In this document: in pieces, positions 1 to 10,336 of the stretch | How positions within the stretch are numbered: the stretch's first letter is position 1 | Layout of the letters: each line of letters starts with the position of its first letter | DNA from: Polytrichum commune | Lineage: Eukaryota > Streptophyta > Polytrichopsida > Polytrichales > Polytrichaceae | DNA length: 64,000 nt | Reading direction: 5' to 3' | NCBI GenBank assembly: GCA_950295325.1 | Contig: OX485808.1 | Span: forward strand, 41,992,527-42,056,526 | The notes under the pieces: model-generated | Told to the model about the DNA's origin: nothing | The model's input: only the letters and a program-made list of their open reading frames with translations | Database searches by the model: none | Program-made: the position numbers and the translations under genes

Positions 1-1450
1 TGTTTTACACAGAATAATTAAGCAAGCTCAAGTCACATTTTCAATATACTCATAGAAATCAATACATGGTACCATGAGAGCAGGTCAAAGGATTCCAGCA
101 AACTCCAATCGGTAATTCCAGGTTCTCTTCACAGACAATGGACTTCTCATCTTGCCCCTTCGGCACCACCGGAGTCTATCGACAATCACCAAGTGACAGA
201 CACTGAAACCGCTTCATCTTCAAAGGTGTAGGCCGTCGTGACAAATTCGGCTGAGTCTATAGACCACTCAAACTGCTCGTCTATTGCCCTGCAACTTCAC
301 GACCACCGGCACAAGCACTCCGGCTATTGAACAACTTTATGCTTCCTTCAAACTTTACCCTTTCCAGGCTATGGTGAATGCGACAACGATCTCTCACAAC
401 TTATTCTCTCGTGCAGACAATAATATTTAACAAGGGAAAATCTCAGCACGGTGATCACAGGGGAAGCTAAGTTTCTGATTCTACTTCGGAACACTTCATC
501 AATTCACAATCATTCTCGATCATTCAATCACTCTGCTAATATGGTATTAATGCCAGCAACTCGGAGTAACTGAAATCCAACACGATTTATTAAGATGATA
601 GTCAAATTGATGATTTACTCTTTAAACTAGCTCAGCCATCTCTCTCGTTGAATACACACATAATTGATAATAACAGACAAGTCCAATCACACACTGCGAC
701 AGATAATGGACAAGGTAAGTATTTCAAAACAAACTGACTCAGGGATCACACATGAATAGCCTCGCAATCTTCTGCGTAAGTTGACCACATATCCAACAAC
801 AAATGATAACTTTATCTCCGGTTGCAAAACAAATCCAGAAGTTGGTAGAATGGAATGATCACTCAAAAGTCAGACAATGGCACAATGGCCGAATAGCTTT
901 CTATTCAAAACAATAATATGTCAATTCGCCAAAGGAGAGAGTGATCCCCTCTCTTAAGTCATTTTCAGGGTATATACTTTCTTTGAGAGAATCCAGGGAC
1001 TACACTTCCCTGAATCAGACGATAGCCCTTATAATCCCGAGTTCCTGGAATCTCGAGATAATAGCCTCTACTTTGCGTTCTAGTTTGATAATATCAGGCT
1101 ATTGTCCTACCCTGTTCACATCTATTCCTGAAATGGTTACTCAAAACCAAAAAAGTTGGATGACAAGATGGTTTAAATTCTCAATTAAAACTAAAATGAT
1201 TTTGTTTGGGAAAACCCAAGGAAAAACAGTGACCCCGTTAGTTCACAGGGAACGCTTCGATAGTTGTCCCCACCAATAAACTTATCAAAATCGAAAACTT
1301 AATCAATCATATTATAACACATATACTGCACTTTTGATAGTTGATTCAACTCCGACATCAACATCCATGATCCCAAATTAGTCTGACATGAGTCATTTGG
1401 GATGAACTATTAAACCGCAAACCTATGAGGGAAGTTTTTGGTTGACCCCA
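1..1450. other. No recognised gene; AT-rich intergenic sequence
   Basis: No coding pattern with recognisable domains was found. The only ORF above 100 codons (941–1279, plus strand) has no recognisable motif, no repeats and no convincing splice context, so it is not called. The sequence starts inside some larger feature whose left part lies outside the window. Confidence 0.5.
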
Positions 1451-1460
1451 TTTACAAAGC

Positions 1461-1813
1461 CCTAACATTACCCAACCCAATACTCTTAACTCCGGCGCGG
1501 AGTTCGATGCGGCTCCGATGCGGCTCCGGGGAGGTTCGGATGCCAGCTCCGGTGGGTCCATTTTTTTGGCCCTCCCCGTTTTGGCCCCTTGATGATTTTT
1601 TTTGGTTTTTTTTTGCTAAATTTGGGTTCTACGGCCCCAAATTACACTAGGAGGCCCCTTATGAGATCTAGTAAGGCCCCACCCAATCAAAAAAATAGGG
1701 GGCAATTTTTGCCCCAACCCACCCGAACCCACCGGAGCTGGCATCCGAACCTCCTCGGAGCCGCATCGAACTCCGCGCCGGAGTTAAGAGTATTGGGTTG
1801 GGTAATGTTATCC
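1461..1813. mobile_element. Hairpin MITE of Mutator type (long TIRs, 10-bp target duplication)
   Basis: The two ends form a long inverted repeat: about 95 bases at 1461–1558 match the reverse complement of about 90 bases at 1720–1813. The left arm carries a 12-base internal duplication (GATGCGGCTCCG) that the right arm lacks. Directly outside the arms, TTTACAAAGC occurs at 1451–1460 and again at 1814–1823. This is a 10-bp direct repeat and a good candidate target-site duplication. Long terminal inverted repeats with 9–10 bp duplications are typical of Mutator-like elements. The element has no coding capacity; its short interior is T-rich. The outermost bases of the two ends differ (CCTAACATTACCC versus GGATAACATTACCC), so the exact boundary could shift by one or two bases. 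Confidence 0.75.
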
Positions 1814-1823
1814 TTTACAAAGC

Positions 1824-3310
1824 TATTGGTAAGATTGGTGGCACCCCAACTTATTTAGAGCCACATGTCATCTACCAATCAGGTAACTTGGCCCTTGAGA
1901 AGCCCTACCCCTAAAAGGTATCCCCTTTCCAAAAAGGGTCTCCAACCAAATTGAATACTAAATGTGAGTTTTCATGTAAGCTTGGGCCGCATGCCCATCA
2001 AATTCTAGTGGGAATAAGGACAACCTGTCTCAAATGTACATGGAATACGGTGGGGTAGGGTTCGTATTGTGCCAAGTAGCTACTCTCATCTTCTCAAATC
2101 TAGGCCCATCTACTAACCTCCTCCTCCTCCTAAATCGGCCTTCAAGCCTTCGGTGATTGGCACTTGTAGGTTGCACAATGCTTTATTGGGCACATGGAAG
2201 TCTAGCGGCCCATGTCCACCACCCTTCACATTCTAGTAGGCCAACACAATGTGGTTGGTTGGTGGTTCCTGCTTATCTACACGAGAACATCTCCCATCCA
2301 CTATTATCTAAAATCTAGTGAAAGGGCAACATCCATGGAAATTCACTGTAAGGGGGTTGTTTGATGATGTAGCAACCATAATGTCGCCTCTATGGGTGTC
2401 TCTATGGTTAGATTGATTTTGGGTCTAGAAATATATATTTAAAAACTATATATAGACACATAATTGATTGGACGAAGGACTATGTTTGCAGCAATTGATG
2501 TCAATTGAAAATACTTAGCTACTTGACCCATGTTCACATTTGTATAATTGGATGAAATGCTAACTCTCTAATGTTAATGTTACACTTCTTCGCAAACATT
2601 TTAATTACATATTCCAAGAATTCATCAATTAACAACTTATTAAAAAAATACTTCATATTCATAGGTAAATTCTATGCATTTCAAATGCTACTATTCTCTA
2701 GTTGTATGAATGAAGAAAGAGACTCAAAACTCATCCAAAGAGTGCATGTGCAACACATTAAAAAACAAATGAATGGTCTACACAATTAAAAGTTACCAAA
2801 CTCTAATCATTTTACTAAGTGACTTTGAAATGAGAATATAGTAGTGACAATGACAATGACAAAAATAGGAATAGACATAATAAGTGCAAGCATTAGATTG
2901 TAATTTATAGTATTTAGACTCTCTTAGGGCATGTTGCAAGAATTAAATTGATTGGGGACATATTTGTTTGCAATATAATTTTCCTTTCTTTTATAGTCAA
3001 AGATCACAATTCACAATAAAACTCTAGTGTATAGTGAGGTTGTTCCCTAGTCACATGCGTAACCAACATTCAAAACCCATGCAAAAAGTCATACCATGTG
3101 CAATACATTCAAAATCAAATGGATGCATTAAAATCTCTCCCTCCCCCTACAAATTTACTAAATGTTTGAAGATAAACTTCCTCACTAAAATGAAAATAGA
3201 ATTAGAAATAGAAACATAAATTATCAAATAATAATATGACAAATAATAAGTACATGTATTCCATATTTTTACTCTCTCTACGGGCAGGATGCATGAATGG
3301 GCCTCCTATG
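1824..3310. other. Intergenic, no gene seen
   Basis: AT-rich DNA with only short ORFs (about 60–70 codons) lacking recognisable domains. Nothing in it could be assigned to a known element. Confidence 0.5.
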
Positions 3311-4993
3311 TCAATGAGGAGGGAAATGGAGTTGCATCCCATTTGAACCAATGACATTTACATAGGTTTGAATTAGTGTTGCTATAGTCACAAGAGTGGC
3401 TCCAATCACATATAGTACAATCCACGGTCTTGAGCAAACCAACTTCACAAATTCAAACCGAAGCTTATTTCTTCTTTGCCCTACATATTTATTCACTTTT
3501 GTCAACAATAAGAAAAACTCCTCCGTCACCGAGGGGTCATTTATATAATTGTTAATAGTTTTCCACATGACTAAAACATTATCATGCGTGCCAACATTTA
3601 CCTCTATAACACCCCACTTTACTAAAAGTTCGACATCCTCAGTGGTTTTCATGAGATTTTCCATGACATTCGTGTAACTTCTAGCACAACATTTCAAATG
3701 GCCATATGTCAATTGTTTATGCACCACAAAATTGCGGAGATATCTCTCGGTCTCATCGTATATACGAAGGAACGGAATCAATAAGCAACCTCTTTCAAAT
3801 GATATATCCTCAAAGGATGTGAACTCCTTGCCTTTTATCCGCACTCCACATGCCTCCAAATAAGTGGCTGAAGGTACACTCTGATAACGTTTATCATAGA
3901 GTCCATGTGAGTCTCCACACAAGATGCGGTAGATCTTATCCAGAATGTGGGAGGCCGCTTCCAACTTACCACCTTCTAGTTGTAACCTTTTGTCCATCCT
4001 TTGCCTGAAAATGGTCTCACTTTCAGCCTGGGAAATCCCAGGCCTGTCAAAATAATGCCATCTCACACAGTTCCCAATATTCCATCCTTGCCACTGTTCA
4101 TGCTCCCATGCTCTAATGAACTTGCAACCCCCTGTCCTCAGAATGCCGGCCACTCTCTCCAACAACACCATGGGGATCTGGTTCTCAACCAAATAGAAAT
4201 CAGAGCACTCTAAGTCATCCAAATACACACGCATCACCTGGGTTTCCATCACTTTCTGCAACGGCGGGCTCATGCTCTCAATTTCTCCACCCCTCCCCTG
4301 CATCCATATAACCAGGAAAAGCGCATCCAAAGCCAGAAGGCACCTTATATCCGCAATGCTGTGCGATTTTGCATGAGGGCTTTGACCGTACACTGCTTCC
4401 CAATGGCTCTTCTCCTCTATGACTACATCTTTGCAAAACTCATCCCATCTGTCTCCTGTCAGACTCAATGCTCTTGCTACTTGGATTTTAAAGCGTTCCG
4501 TGCCATCAGTTTGAAGAGTATCAGGGGCACGATGGTGTAGCCCAAATCGCCAAGTCTTGGGATCAAAGTGATCGCTGCCGGTCCTCATGAAATCAGGTAC
4601 CTTCCAACACACCACATCTGAAAAATCGTTGGAATCATCTCTCAAAAGCGCATCGTGGACCCGACAAATCCAACTCGCGGGTTCAGTTCCCGTATTCGTT
4701 TCAAGAGCAGTGTTGAGTGGAGGTATCATAGCTCGGGATTTAGACAACCCCGTATTTGTTTCGAGCCCGACTATATCGACCGCAGTGTCAACTTGAGGGG
4801 TTACATTGGGCACCGTTCCCACATGCCTTTCAAGCTCGACCTTTTCAAGCACAGTGCTCATTTGAGGAATCAAAATTTTTGCAGGTCCAGTGTCCGTATT
4901 CTCTGACATTGTTTCGATCAGAAAATCGATCGAGAAAGTATATTCAGAAAGCCGTACCAACAAATAGTTCCTTCTGGTCTGAAAGCTTTGCAA
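3311..4993 (-). CDS. DUF247 (UPF0481-type) plant membrane protein
   Basis: A single-exon gene of 560 codons that carries the plant DUF247 family from about residue 109 to the C-terminus. Recognisable blocks in order are ICRVHDALLR (109–118); the WKVPDFM and FGLHHR region (130–155), which stands where other members have the GPYHHG block; LLALDALFLVIWM (219–231); the family hallmark LVENQIPMVLLERV (268–281); SATYLEACGVRIKG (375–388); ISFERGCLLIPFLRIYD (396–412); and a C-terminal hydrophobic helix at about 524–546. The domain has no known catalytic activity; some members are linked to self-incompatibility or growth control in plants. Residues 46–103 are an unusual Thr/Glu/Val-rich leader with repeats of the ALETNTG type. 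The Met at residue 29 (codon at 4907–4909) is an equally plausible start. No frameshift or stop is seen, so this is the best ordinary gene in the window. Confidence 0.9.
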   Translation of the reverse strand: MQSFQTRRNYLLVRLSEYTFSIDFLIETMSENTDTGPAKILIPQMSTVLEKVELERHVGTVPNVTPQVDTAVDIVGLETNTGLSKSRAMIPPLNTALETNTGTEPASWICRVHDALLRDDSNDFSDVVCWKVPDFMRTGSDHFDPKTWRFGLHHRAPDTLQTDGTERFKIQVARALSLTGDRWDEFCKDVVIEEKSHWEAVYGQSPHAKSHSIADIRCLLALDALFLVIWMQGRGGEIESMSPPLQKVMETQVMRVYLDDLECSDFYLVENQIPMVLLERVAGILRTGGCKFIRAWEHEQWQGWNIGNCVRWHYFDRPGISQAESETIFRQRMDKRLQLEGGKLEAASHILDKIYRILCGDSHGLYDKRYQSVPSATYLEACGVRIKGKEFTSFEDISFERGCLLIPFLRIYDETERYLRNFVVHKQLTYGHLKCCARSYTNVMENLMKTTEDVELLVKWGVIEVNVGTHDNVLVMWKTINNYINDPSVTEEFFLLLTKVNKYVGQRRNKLRFEFVKLVCSRPWIVLYVIGATLVTIATLIQTYVNVIGSNGMQLHFPPH

Positions 4994-6446
4994 ATCCTTA
5001 CGCCTTGGGAATCGCCAATATATGGTACTCAGAGTGCTGCTGTGAACTAGTGAGGCTCCTGTTAGACACCATTACACATATGTCACTAGAATTTTCAGCT
5101 TCATGCCATGAGGAGTGTTCAGCCTACAGAAGAAGGGAGAAGGGGTTCCAGATAACATTCTGCCTATGTTGACAAAGATGTTGGTATAGACATTAGAGAG
5201 TGGATTGCGGAAACTATGTAAAACTTGAAGATATGAGCCAGACTTTCAAAAAAGGAGAAAATATCGCTACTACATATTACGAAATAACAACACATTGGCC
5301 ACGGGAATGTATGGATTACAATGCAACATTGTTAAAGCGTGCGTTTCCAATGCTTTAGCGACACCATTCTTTTTGTGGATACAAGTCATTAGAGTTCCTG
5401 CAATCCAAGAATGTGTGTTGGAATTGGATTGCAATGTCACTCCGTACAACCGTTCAAATGGGATGAGTAATCCTCCCTCTGGCAGTTGCACTCTTGATTG
5501 CATCCATTCAAAACTTTTGTTTAGACCTATCGAAGTTCACAATCATACATTCGTTCGTATTCCTGGGTCCCAATATAGGTTGCCAGCCACAAAAAAACTA
5601 TCAATATCTCTGTGACATAGGCGAGGATTGACTATTATCAGAAAATTGCCAAAAATGACTCGGTTACTGGAACATTTTACCCTCCCAAGTATGCAAACCG
5701 CAAGCACGGAGATCCTTGAAAACCACCAAGTTCTTTACTAAACGGGAACCAAAGAGGACCTCACGTAAACAACTCGATCCGCACACATCTACAATGTCAA
5801 ACGGGAATAGAAATATTGGAAGGTCGTGAAGATTCCGACAGACAAGACTGCATCAAACAGATCTACATATCATCCACAACAAGGATGCAAAGGTAACCCA
5901 AACACCTCGAGATACACTCCTAAATGACCTCACGGGATGACTAGAATATCAGGATGCATATCAAACGAAAAAGTCAGGACCATTACAGAGCTTGGCATAG
6001 CTATTGAAGCACAAGTGCAAGAAGAAGATAGGCCATACCTGATCAAACAACCGAGCGCCGGTCACTGAAAATCTTCGATCCCGTGTAAACCATAAGACAG
6101 CTTGAACTAAGCGAAGAATAATCAACGTGGCTCCAGGTAGGTGAAGTCGGAGGCGCTCTGCAAGAATGAGGTCTCTGCACGACGCCCTTTGAGATGTGAC
6201 TCACCTTGAGTAGTGGGAAAGAGACTAGCTTCACATTGGAAAAAATTGTCGATTGAAGAGCGGTGGATGCACTTGCATACAAAAGTCAATGCGAGACTAA
6301 AATATATGACAGCAAGTGTGCCGGCAAGAATAAGGAAGAAACACATATTGTAGTGGTTACACAATTCGGAGGATCGGAGGAAGTGCAACTTTAGGCTGCT
6401 TCTGAAATAGCAGCATTAAGTTCCCCCATACGAACTATGGGCCAGT
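4994..6446. other. Intergenic sequence upstream of the DUF247 gene
   Basis: Apart from the weak DUF247-like fragment, no convincing gene was found. Small minus-strand ORFs at 6043–6388 include a hydrophobic stretch but no recognisable family. The DUF247 promoter should lie in roughly 5000–5300, but no clear core promoter element stands out. Confidence 0.4.
5270..5550 (-). pseudogene. Possible DUF247 relic
   Basis: A minus-strand reading frame upstream of the intact DUF247 gene contains GGLLIPFERLYG, which resembles GCLLIPFLRIYD in its neighbour (residues 401–412), preceded in both by a Phe/Glu-rich stretch. The rest of the frame (77 codons from the Met at 5503) does not align by eye, and a stop lies just upstream. 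It may be a decayed fragment of a second DUF247 copy, or a chance match. Confidence 0.2.
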
Positions 6447-6780
6447 GTATATGTTTGACAAAGTTTTTGCAAGTTTTTCTCTTTTGACACGCAAAAACTT
6501 GCACACAAAAAAATGCACGTCAATTGACACACACAATCTAGAAATTGACACGTACTGTGACTTGTGAAGAAAAAAACCACACGTCAATTGACACACTAGA
6601 AATTGAAATGACACGTATTACTTGAGTACTATAAAGTGCAGCTCAAGTATCCGGAAAACATAACCCATAACAGTAGGAGAACTTCCTACACTCACTCACA
6701 TACTTAAGTTCAACTTTGTTCTTGCAATTTCCTTTGCTACCTGGAGCTAAGACGGTGATCGGAGAGCGAGACTAACTAGG
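6447..6780 (+). repeat. Dispersed repeat, inverted copy at 61190–61555
   Basis: This 330-base stretch begins GTTTGACAAAGTTTTTGCAA and recurs in reverse complement near 61555. Shared landmarks are the short hairpin around GCAAGTTTTT/AAAAACTTGC, the CGTCAATTGACA blocks, AACCCATAACAGTAGGA, and AAGACGGTGATC near the end. A TATA-like motif (TATAAAG) at about 6628 suggests a promoter-bearing repeat such as part of an LTR or a non-autonomous element, but no target duplication was identified. Confidence 0.65.
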
Positions 6781-7647
6781 AACATGGCGAGGCAAATGTT
6801 TGTATCACCGTGGTGCTTGCACATCCTCCACTCCATATGAGTTTTCTTGCTTCCAACCAATGTGAGTTTTTTTTGCAAAGTATCCCTCAGGATTGCAGGG
6901 ATGAGGGCTTTGAGCAGAATCGGGATGGGTTCCTTTTGATCCTCTTCTCGTGCTTCCGGCATTTTCCTCTCCCTTCTAACTTTCCGGCTCGACTACGGAA
7001 ACTTTCTCTCTCCCCTCCAGGTGCCCTCTGTTCCGGCTAATGGCTACAGAGTCCCGGCAAGCCAACTGCCGGTGACTGGAAAGTGCGGAGTCCCAGCAAT
7101 CCAACTGATGGCGGCTCAAACTGACGGCAAACTCACCACTCGTTCTCTCAACAACTTGCCTTTTGTGATCAGAGAGAAAAAAGTGAAGAGGAGAAGGAAG
7201 GGACCCTTAAGTATCCTTCCTCCCTCTTCCTTCCCCTGTTACCGTTCGGTTTAACGGAAAACGGTTGTCAACTGTTTTCCGGCGGTTGTTACCAATGGTA
7301 TAATTAACAGTTTTACCAACGGCGTTCTTTCCCCCCCCCCCTCCATCATCATAAATCCGTTGTAACTGTCTCTCCTCTTCCGGGCCGTTAGTTGAACGTG
7401 GCATAACCGTTACTTGGTCCGGCCCAACGGTCCGGACCATGATCAAACAGTCCCCCTAATCCAATTTACCGGACCAGTAATCATACCTTTTTTTTCTTTT
7501 TTTTATCGTGTAAGACGGATTTAGATCGCCCTAATTCCCAGTACCCTAAATTTTAATCTAAGAGACCCTATTGTCCTCACTAAGGTAAGCAAAAATACGG
7601 AAAATGGATCCGTATTTCCGTATTTCCGTCAAATTTGGACTCCCACA
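6781..7647 (-). mobile_element. 3' LTR-like part of a Ty3/gypsy element
   Basis: On the minus strand, a purine-rich tract (about 7648–7665, GGGAGTGGGGTAA) is followed at 7647 by TGTGGGAG, the expected polypurine tract and LTR start behind a pol gene. The first 180 or so bases resemble the start of the solo LTR at 46150–47895, with shared TACGGAAATACGGATCC and CGTCTTACACGATAAAA. The two sequences then diverge, so they belong to related subfamilies. The lower boundary is not resolved and is set where the dispersed repeat ends. A run of 12 or more C at about 7331 lies inside it. Confidence 0.5.
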
Positions 7648-7705
7648 TTACCCCACTCCCAAATGTGAGAGTCCCCGCGAACATTCGAATTAAACAATAC
7701 TAGAT

Positions 7706-8990
7706 TCAAGACATACCCGGTGAGGGTTCTTGTTCCGGGCGGGTATCCTCCTCGTCGTCTGTTGGGATGCCCGGTCGGTACTCCTTCACTCAGGATCCGT
7801 TCACACGGGTCCCCAGCCAATTCCCTTGCAGGTCCTCGAGTTGGATCGATCCGTTCTCGAATAACTCCGCTACCCGGTAGGGACCCATCCACCGGGTATG
7901 CAGTTTACCCGGAAACCGTTCATGCCGGTTGTCGTAGAGTAGTACCAATCCGTTCTTCCGGATCTCGTGGCTCATGGGAGTTTGGCGTCGAATTTCTTCT
8001 TTCGGTCAGCCTGGACGGAAATGGTACGCTCAAGGGCTTCCGTGCAGGCCTCCTCCAAGTCCTGGATTGCCATCATCCGGTACCCTGGGTCTTCCGTCCG
8101 GGTCCCCTCCCGGTACGCCATGACCCGCAAGGTCTCTATTTCCAATTCCACCCCATGAATAGCCCCCTGCCCAAATACGAGGAAGAATGGACTCTTACCC
8201 GTGGTTCGTTTTTCCGAGGTGTTGTATGCATGTACGGCAGAAGGTAGTTTCTGGTCCCAATCCGTCTTGTGGGCGGATACCATCTTATTTAAAAAAATTC
8301 CGACTATGCCGTTGGCCCGTTCCGTCAACCCATTTGCCTTTGGATTGTAAGGCGTCGTCTTCCGGTGTTTGATGGAGTATCGGGAGGTGATGTTGAAGAT
8401 CACATCATTTAGGAAATGCTTTCCCCTATCGCTCACTAATTCTAGCGGATGGCCGAACCGCATCATGATCTCTTCAAACAGGAATGATGCCGCCGTGATG
8501 GCGTCATTCTTTATTGTTGCTCTTGCCTCCACCCACTTGGTCGCATAATCCGTGGCGAGGATTATGTACCTCCGCTTCCGGGCACTCATGGGGTCTATGG
8601 GACCGATAAAATCGATCCCCCATTTTTCAAATGGTGCTAGCGGAATGATCGGTGTTAGCGGCCAATGGTTCAGGAACGAAGGCGCACCCGTCCTTTGGCA
8701 CTGATCGCACCTCCCTACAAAGGCCTTTACGTCCCTATTAACATACGGCCACCAGTATCCGGCTTTCCGGATCCGGTTGATGGTAGTGATGGCAGCAAAG
8801 TGTCCTCCCGATGGGCCGGAATGGAGAGCCCTCACGACCTTCCCTTGTTCCGGCTTCTCCAAACACCGCCGGAGCTGGTCATCCGGACCCATCCGGAAGA
8901 GGGTTCCCTTAATTAAGGTGAAGGGGGCCACCTTGGTCTGGAAGACCATCTTCTCTTCTCGCGACAACCCGGGAGGGACGACACTTGTAT
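7706..8990 (-). pseudogene. Ty3/gypsy pol fragment: integrase (broken)
   Basis: The C-terminal part of a retrotransposon polyprotein. Upper coordinates encode an HHCC zinc-binding region (GGHFAAITT, YWWPYVNRD, CDQCQ), then the integrase core with its acidic residues in IDFIGP, VSDRG and TERANG, then a C-terminal GPYRV domain. The NGS-type tail and the order of parts suggest the Tat/Athila branch. It is broken: the reading frame shifts by one base at about 7972–7975, and a stop stands in the frame at about 7790 where an arginine codon (CGA to TGA) is expected. Reverse transcriptase, RNase H and protease are absent because the copy is cut at about 8990 by unrelated sequence. A polypurine tract and LTR start follow downstream at 7647. 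It is not functional. Confidence 0.85.
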
Positions 8991-9240
8991 GTGAGCGGAG
9001 AGCGTAGAGCGGAGAACGTAGATTTGGATAGCGGAGAGCGTAGATGAAATAAAAATAGCAAACCTTCCAGATAAAAATATGAATGTTTAAAAAATAGACA
9101 AGAATATGCTTGGAATATTCCAGAATATACCAAAATTAGTAAAAAATTGGACCTATTTCCGTGGGAATTATAGGTCATAAAATAAACAAAAATGCCCTGA
9201 AATTGAAATGGTCTCACTAAGTTTGGAGACCGCGAGGTGG
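8988..9240. repeat. Repeat with GTGAGCGGAGAGCG end, partner at 59442–59597
   Basis: Abruptly after the pol fragment, the sequence TATGTGAGCGGAGAGCG and several further GGAGAGCG-like units begin. A reverse-complement copy of this end (CTCTCCGCTCTCCGCTCACATA) lies near 59575–59597; both are followed inward by a TTTCCGTGG block. The shared end suggests two insertions of one transposon family, or the two ends of one disrupted element. No target duplication was found. Confidence 0.4.
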
Positions 9241-9503
9241 TTGAATTGTTAAAACCATGGATGATTACAAGAAAAAATCAATGAAAATGGATTTTCTGAG
9301 ATTGGTATAATTGAAGAATGAGTCAATCAAAATACAAAGGAATCAAAATAATCAACTTCCTTCGTTTTTATTCATCACTTTTCTCTTTGTCTTATATGTG
9401 AGTCTACTCTATAGCTTGGACTTGAGCAATTATCGTTTGTGGCCGAATAGATTATATATTGGACTCATACCCAACATCATTGTATATACACTTGCATACA
9501 ATG

Positions 9504-9968
9504 GGTGATGAAAGAGACATGTTTGCTGGATTAGGATGGGATAAGGAAATTAGAAGTCTAGCAGATCCTCATATTCCGGTTAATTTATTGTCAGAATTTT
9601 CGTTTGCAGCTGGAAATCGAAGTAGTGATGATTACGACCTAACTCCATTTTCACAGTCTACACAAGCATGGAGGTGGAGGACGCGGGAGGAGCAAAAACA
9701 ACGTGAGAAAAAAGAAAAGAGGCAGGAAGATGTGTCCGAGAAGGACGCTGATTTGAATGAAGACAAATCGAACGAAACAAAGGAGGAGGTGAAGGTGGAA
9801 GGGGAATCTTCGAAGTCTATTTCATTTCGCGAACGGATGAGAGCCTTGCCGCCGCATCATCTTCCGCTGAAGGATCGAAAGAGAGATAAGACAGTTTTTT
9901 ATATGGATTTGCTTCGACCGGGTCCACCTCCCTCGGAATCATCCAAGAAGTATGCAAAACGAAAATAG
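9504..9968 (+). CDS. Hypothetical small, highly charged protein
   Basis: An ORF of 154 codons from the ATG at 9504 (MGDERDMFAGLGWDKE); an in-frame ATG at 9459 would add 15 residues. The middle third (about residues 55–105) is dense in Glu, Lys and Arg (RTREEQKQREKKEKRQED), suggesting a solvent-exposed helix. The C-terminal part holds SFRERMRALPPHHLPLKDRK, a tract of prolines and a basic end (KKYAKRK) that could act as a nuclear signal. I do not recognise a family. It lies between two transposon remnants and could be a gene carried by one of them. AT-rich DNA with TATATATTGG lies upstream. It may also be a chance ORF. Confidence 0.35.
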   Translation, partial: GDERDMFAGLGWDKEIRSLADPHIPVNLLSEFSFAAGNRSSDDYDLTPFSQSTQAWRWRTREEQKQREKKEKRQEDVSEKDADLNEDKSNETKEEVKVEGESSKSISFRERMRALPPHHLPLKDRKRDKTVFYMDLLRPGPPPSESSKKYAKRK

Positions 9969-10336
9969 AGTTGATAGACAAATGATTCATTATAATACAA
10001 TACTTTGAATGGAATAAACATAATCATTGAGATTATATCTTTATTATATCAATCAATTATTGCTTCACAAGAGGTCCAGAAATGGACACATATATCATAT
10101 CCCAATGTAGTGCTAGGCTGAGAAGAATTCTAGGAAGTAGATTGAGTTAAGAGACCTCCCTTCATGATGAGTTTGACCTCATTGAAACTAAATGTCGGGG
10201 CGTGTATGAACAAATTCACTTCCGCATCCAAATTAGAAACCTTGACGAAAATGTAATACAGATGCTTACAATTCATATAAGAATTTCGTTTGCGGCCGAA
10301 CTTGGAAATCATATCCAATAAGTAGGCGCAGTTGCA
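9969..10336. other. Short intergenic gap, nothing recognised
   Basis: AT-rich sequence between the small charged ORF and the 3' end of the Mutator-like pseudogene. It may contain the transposon's end, but no inverted repeat partner was found above 14.1 kb. Confidence 0.4.
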
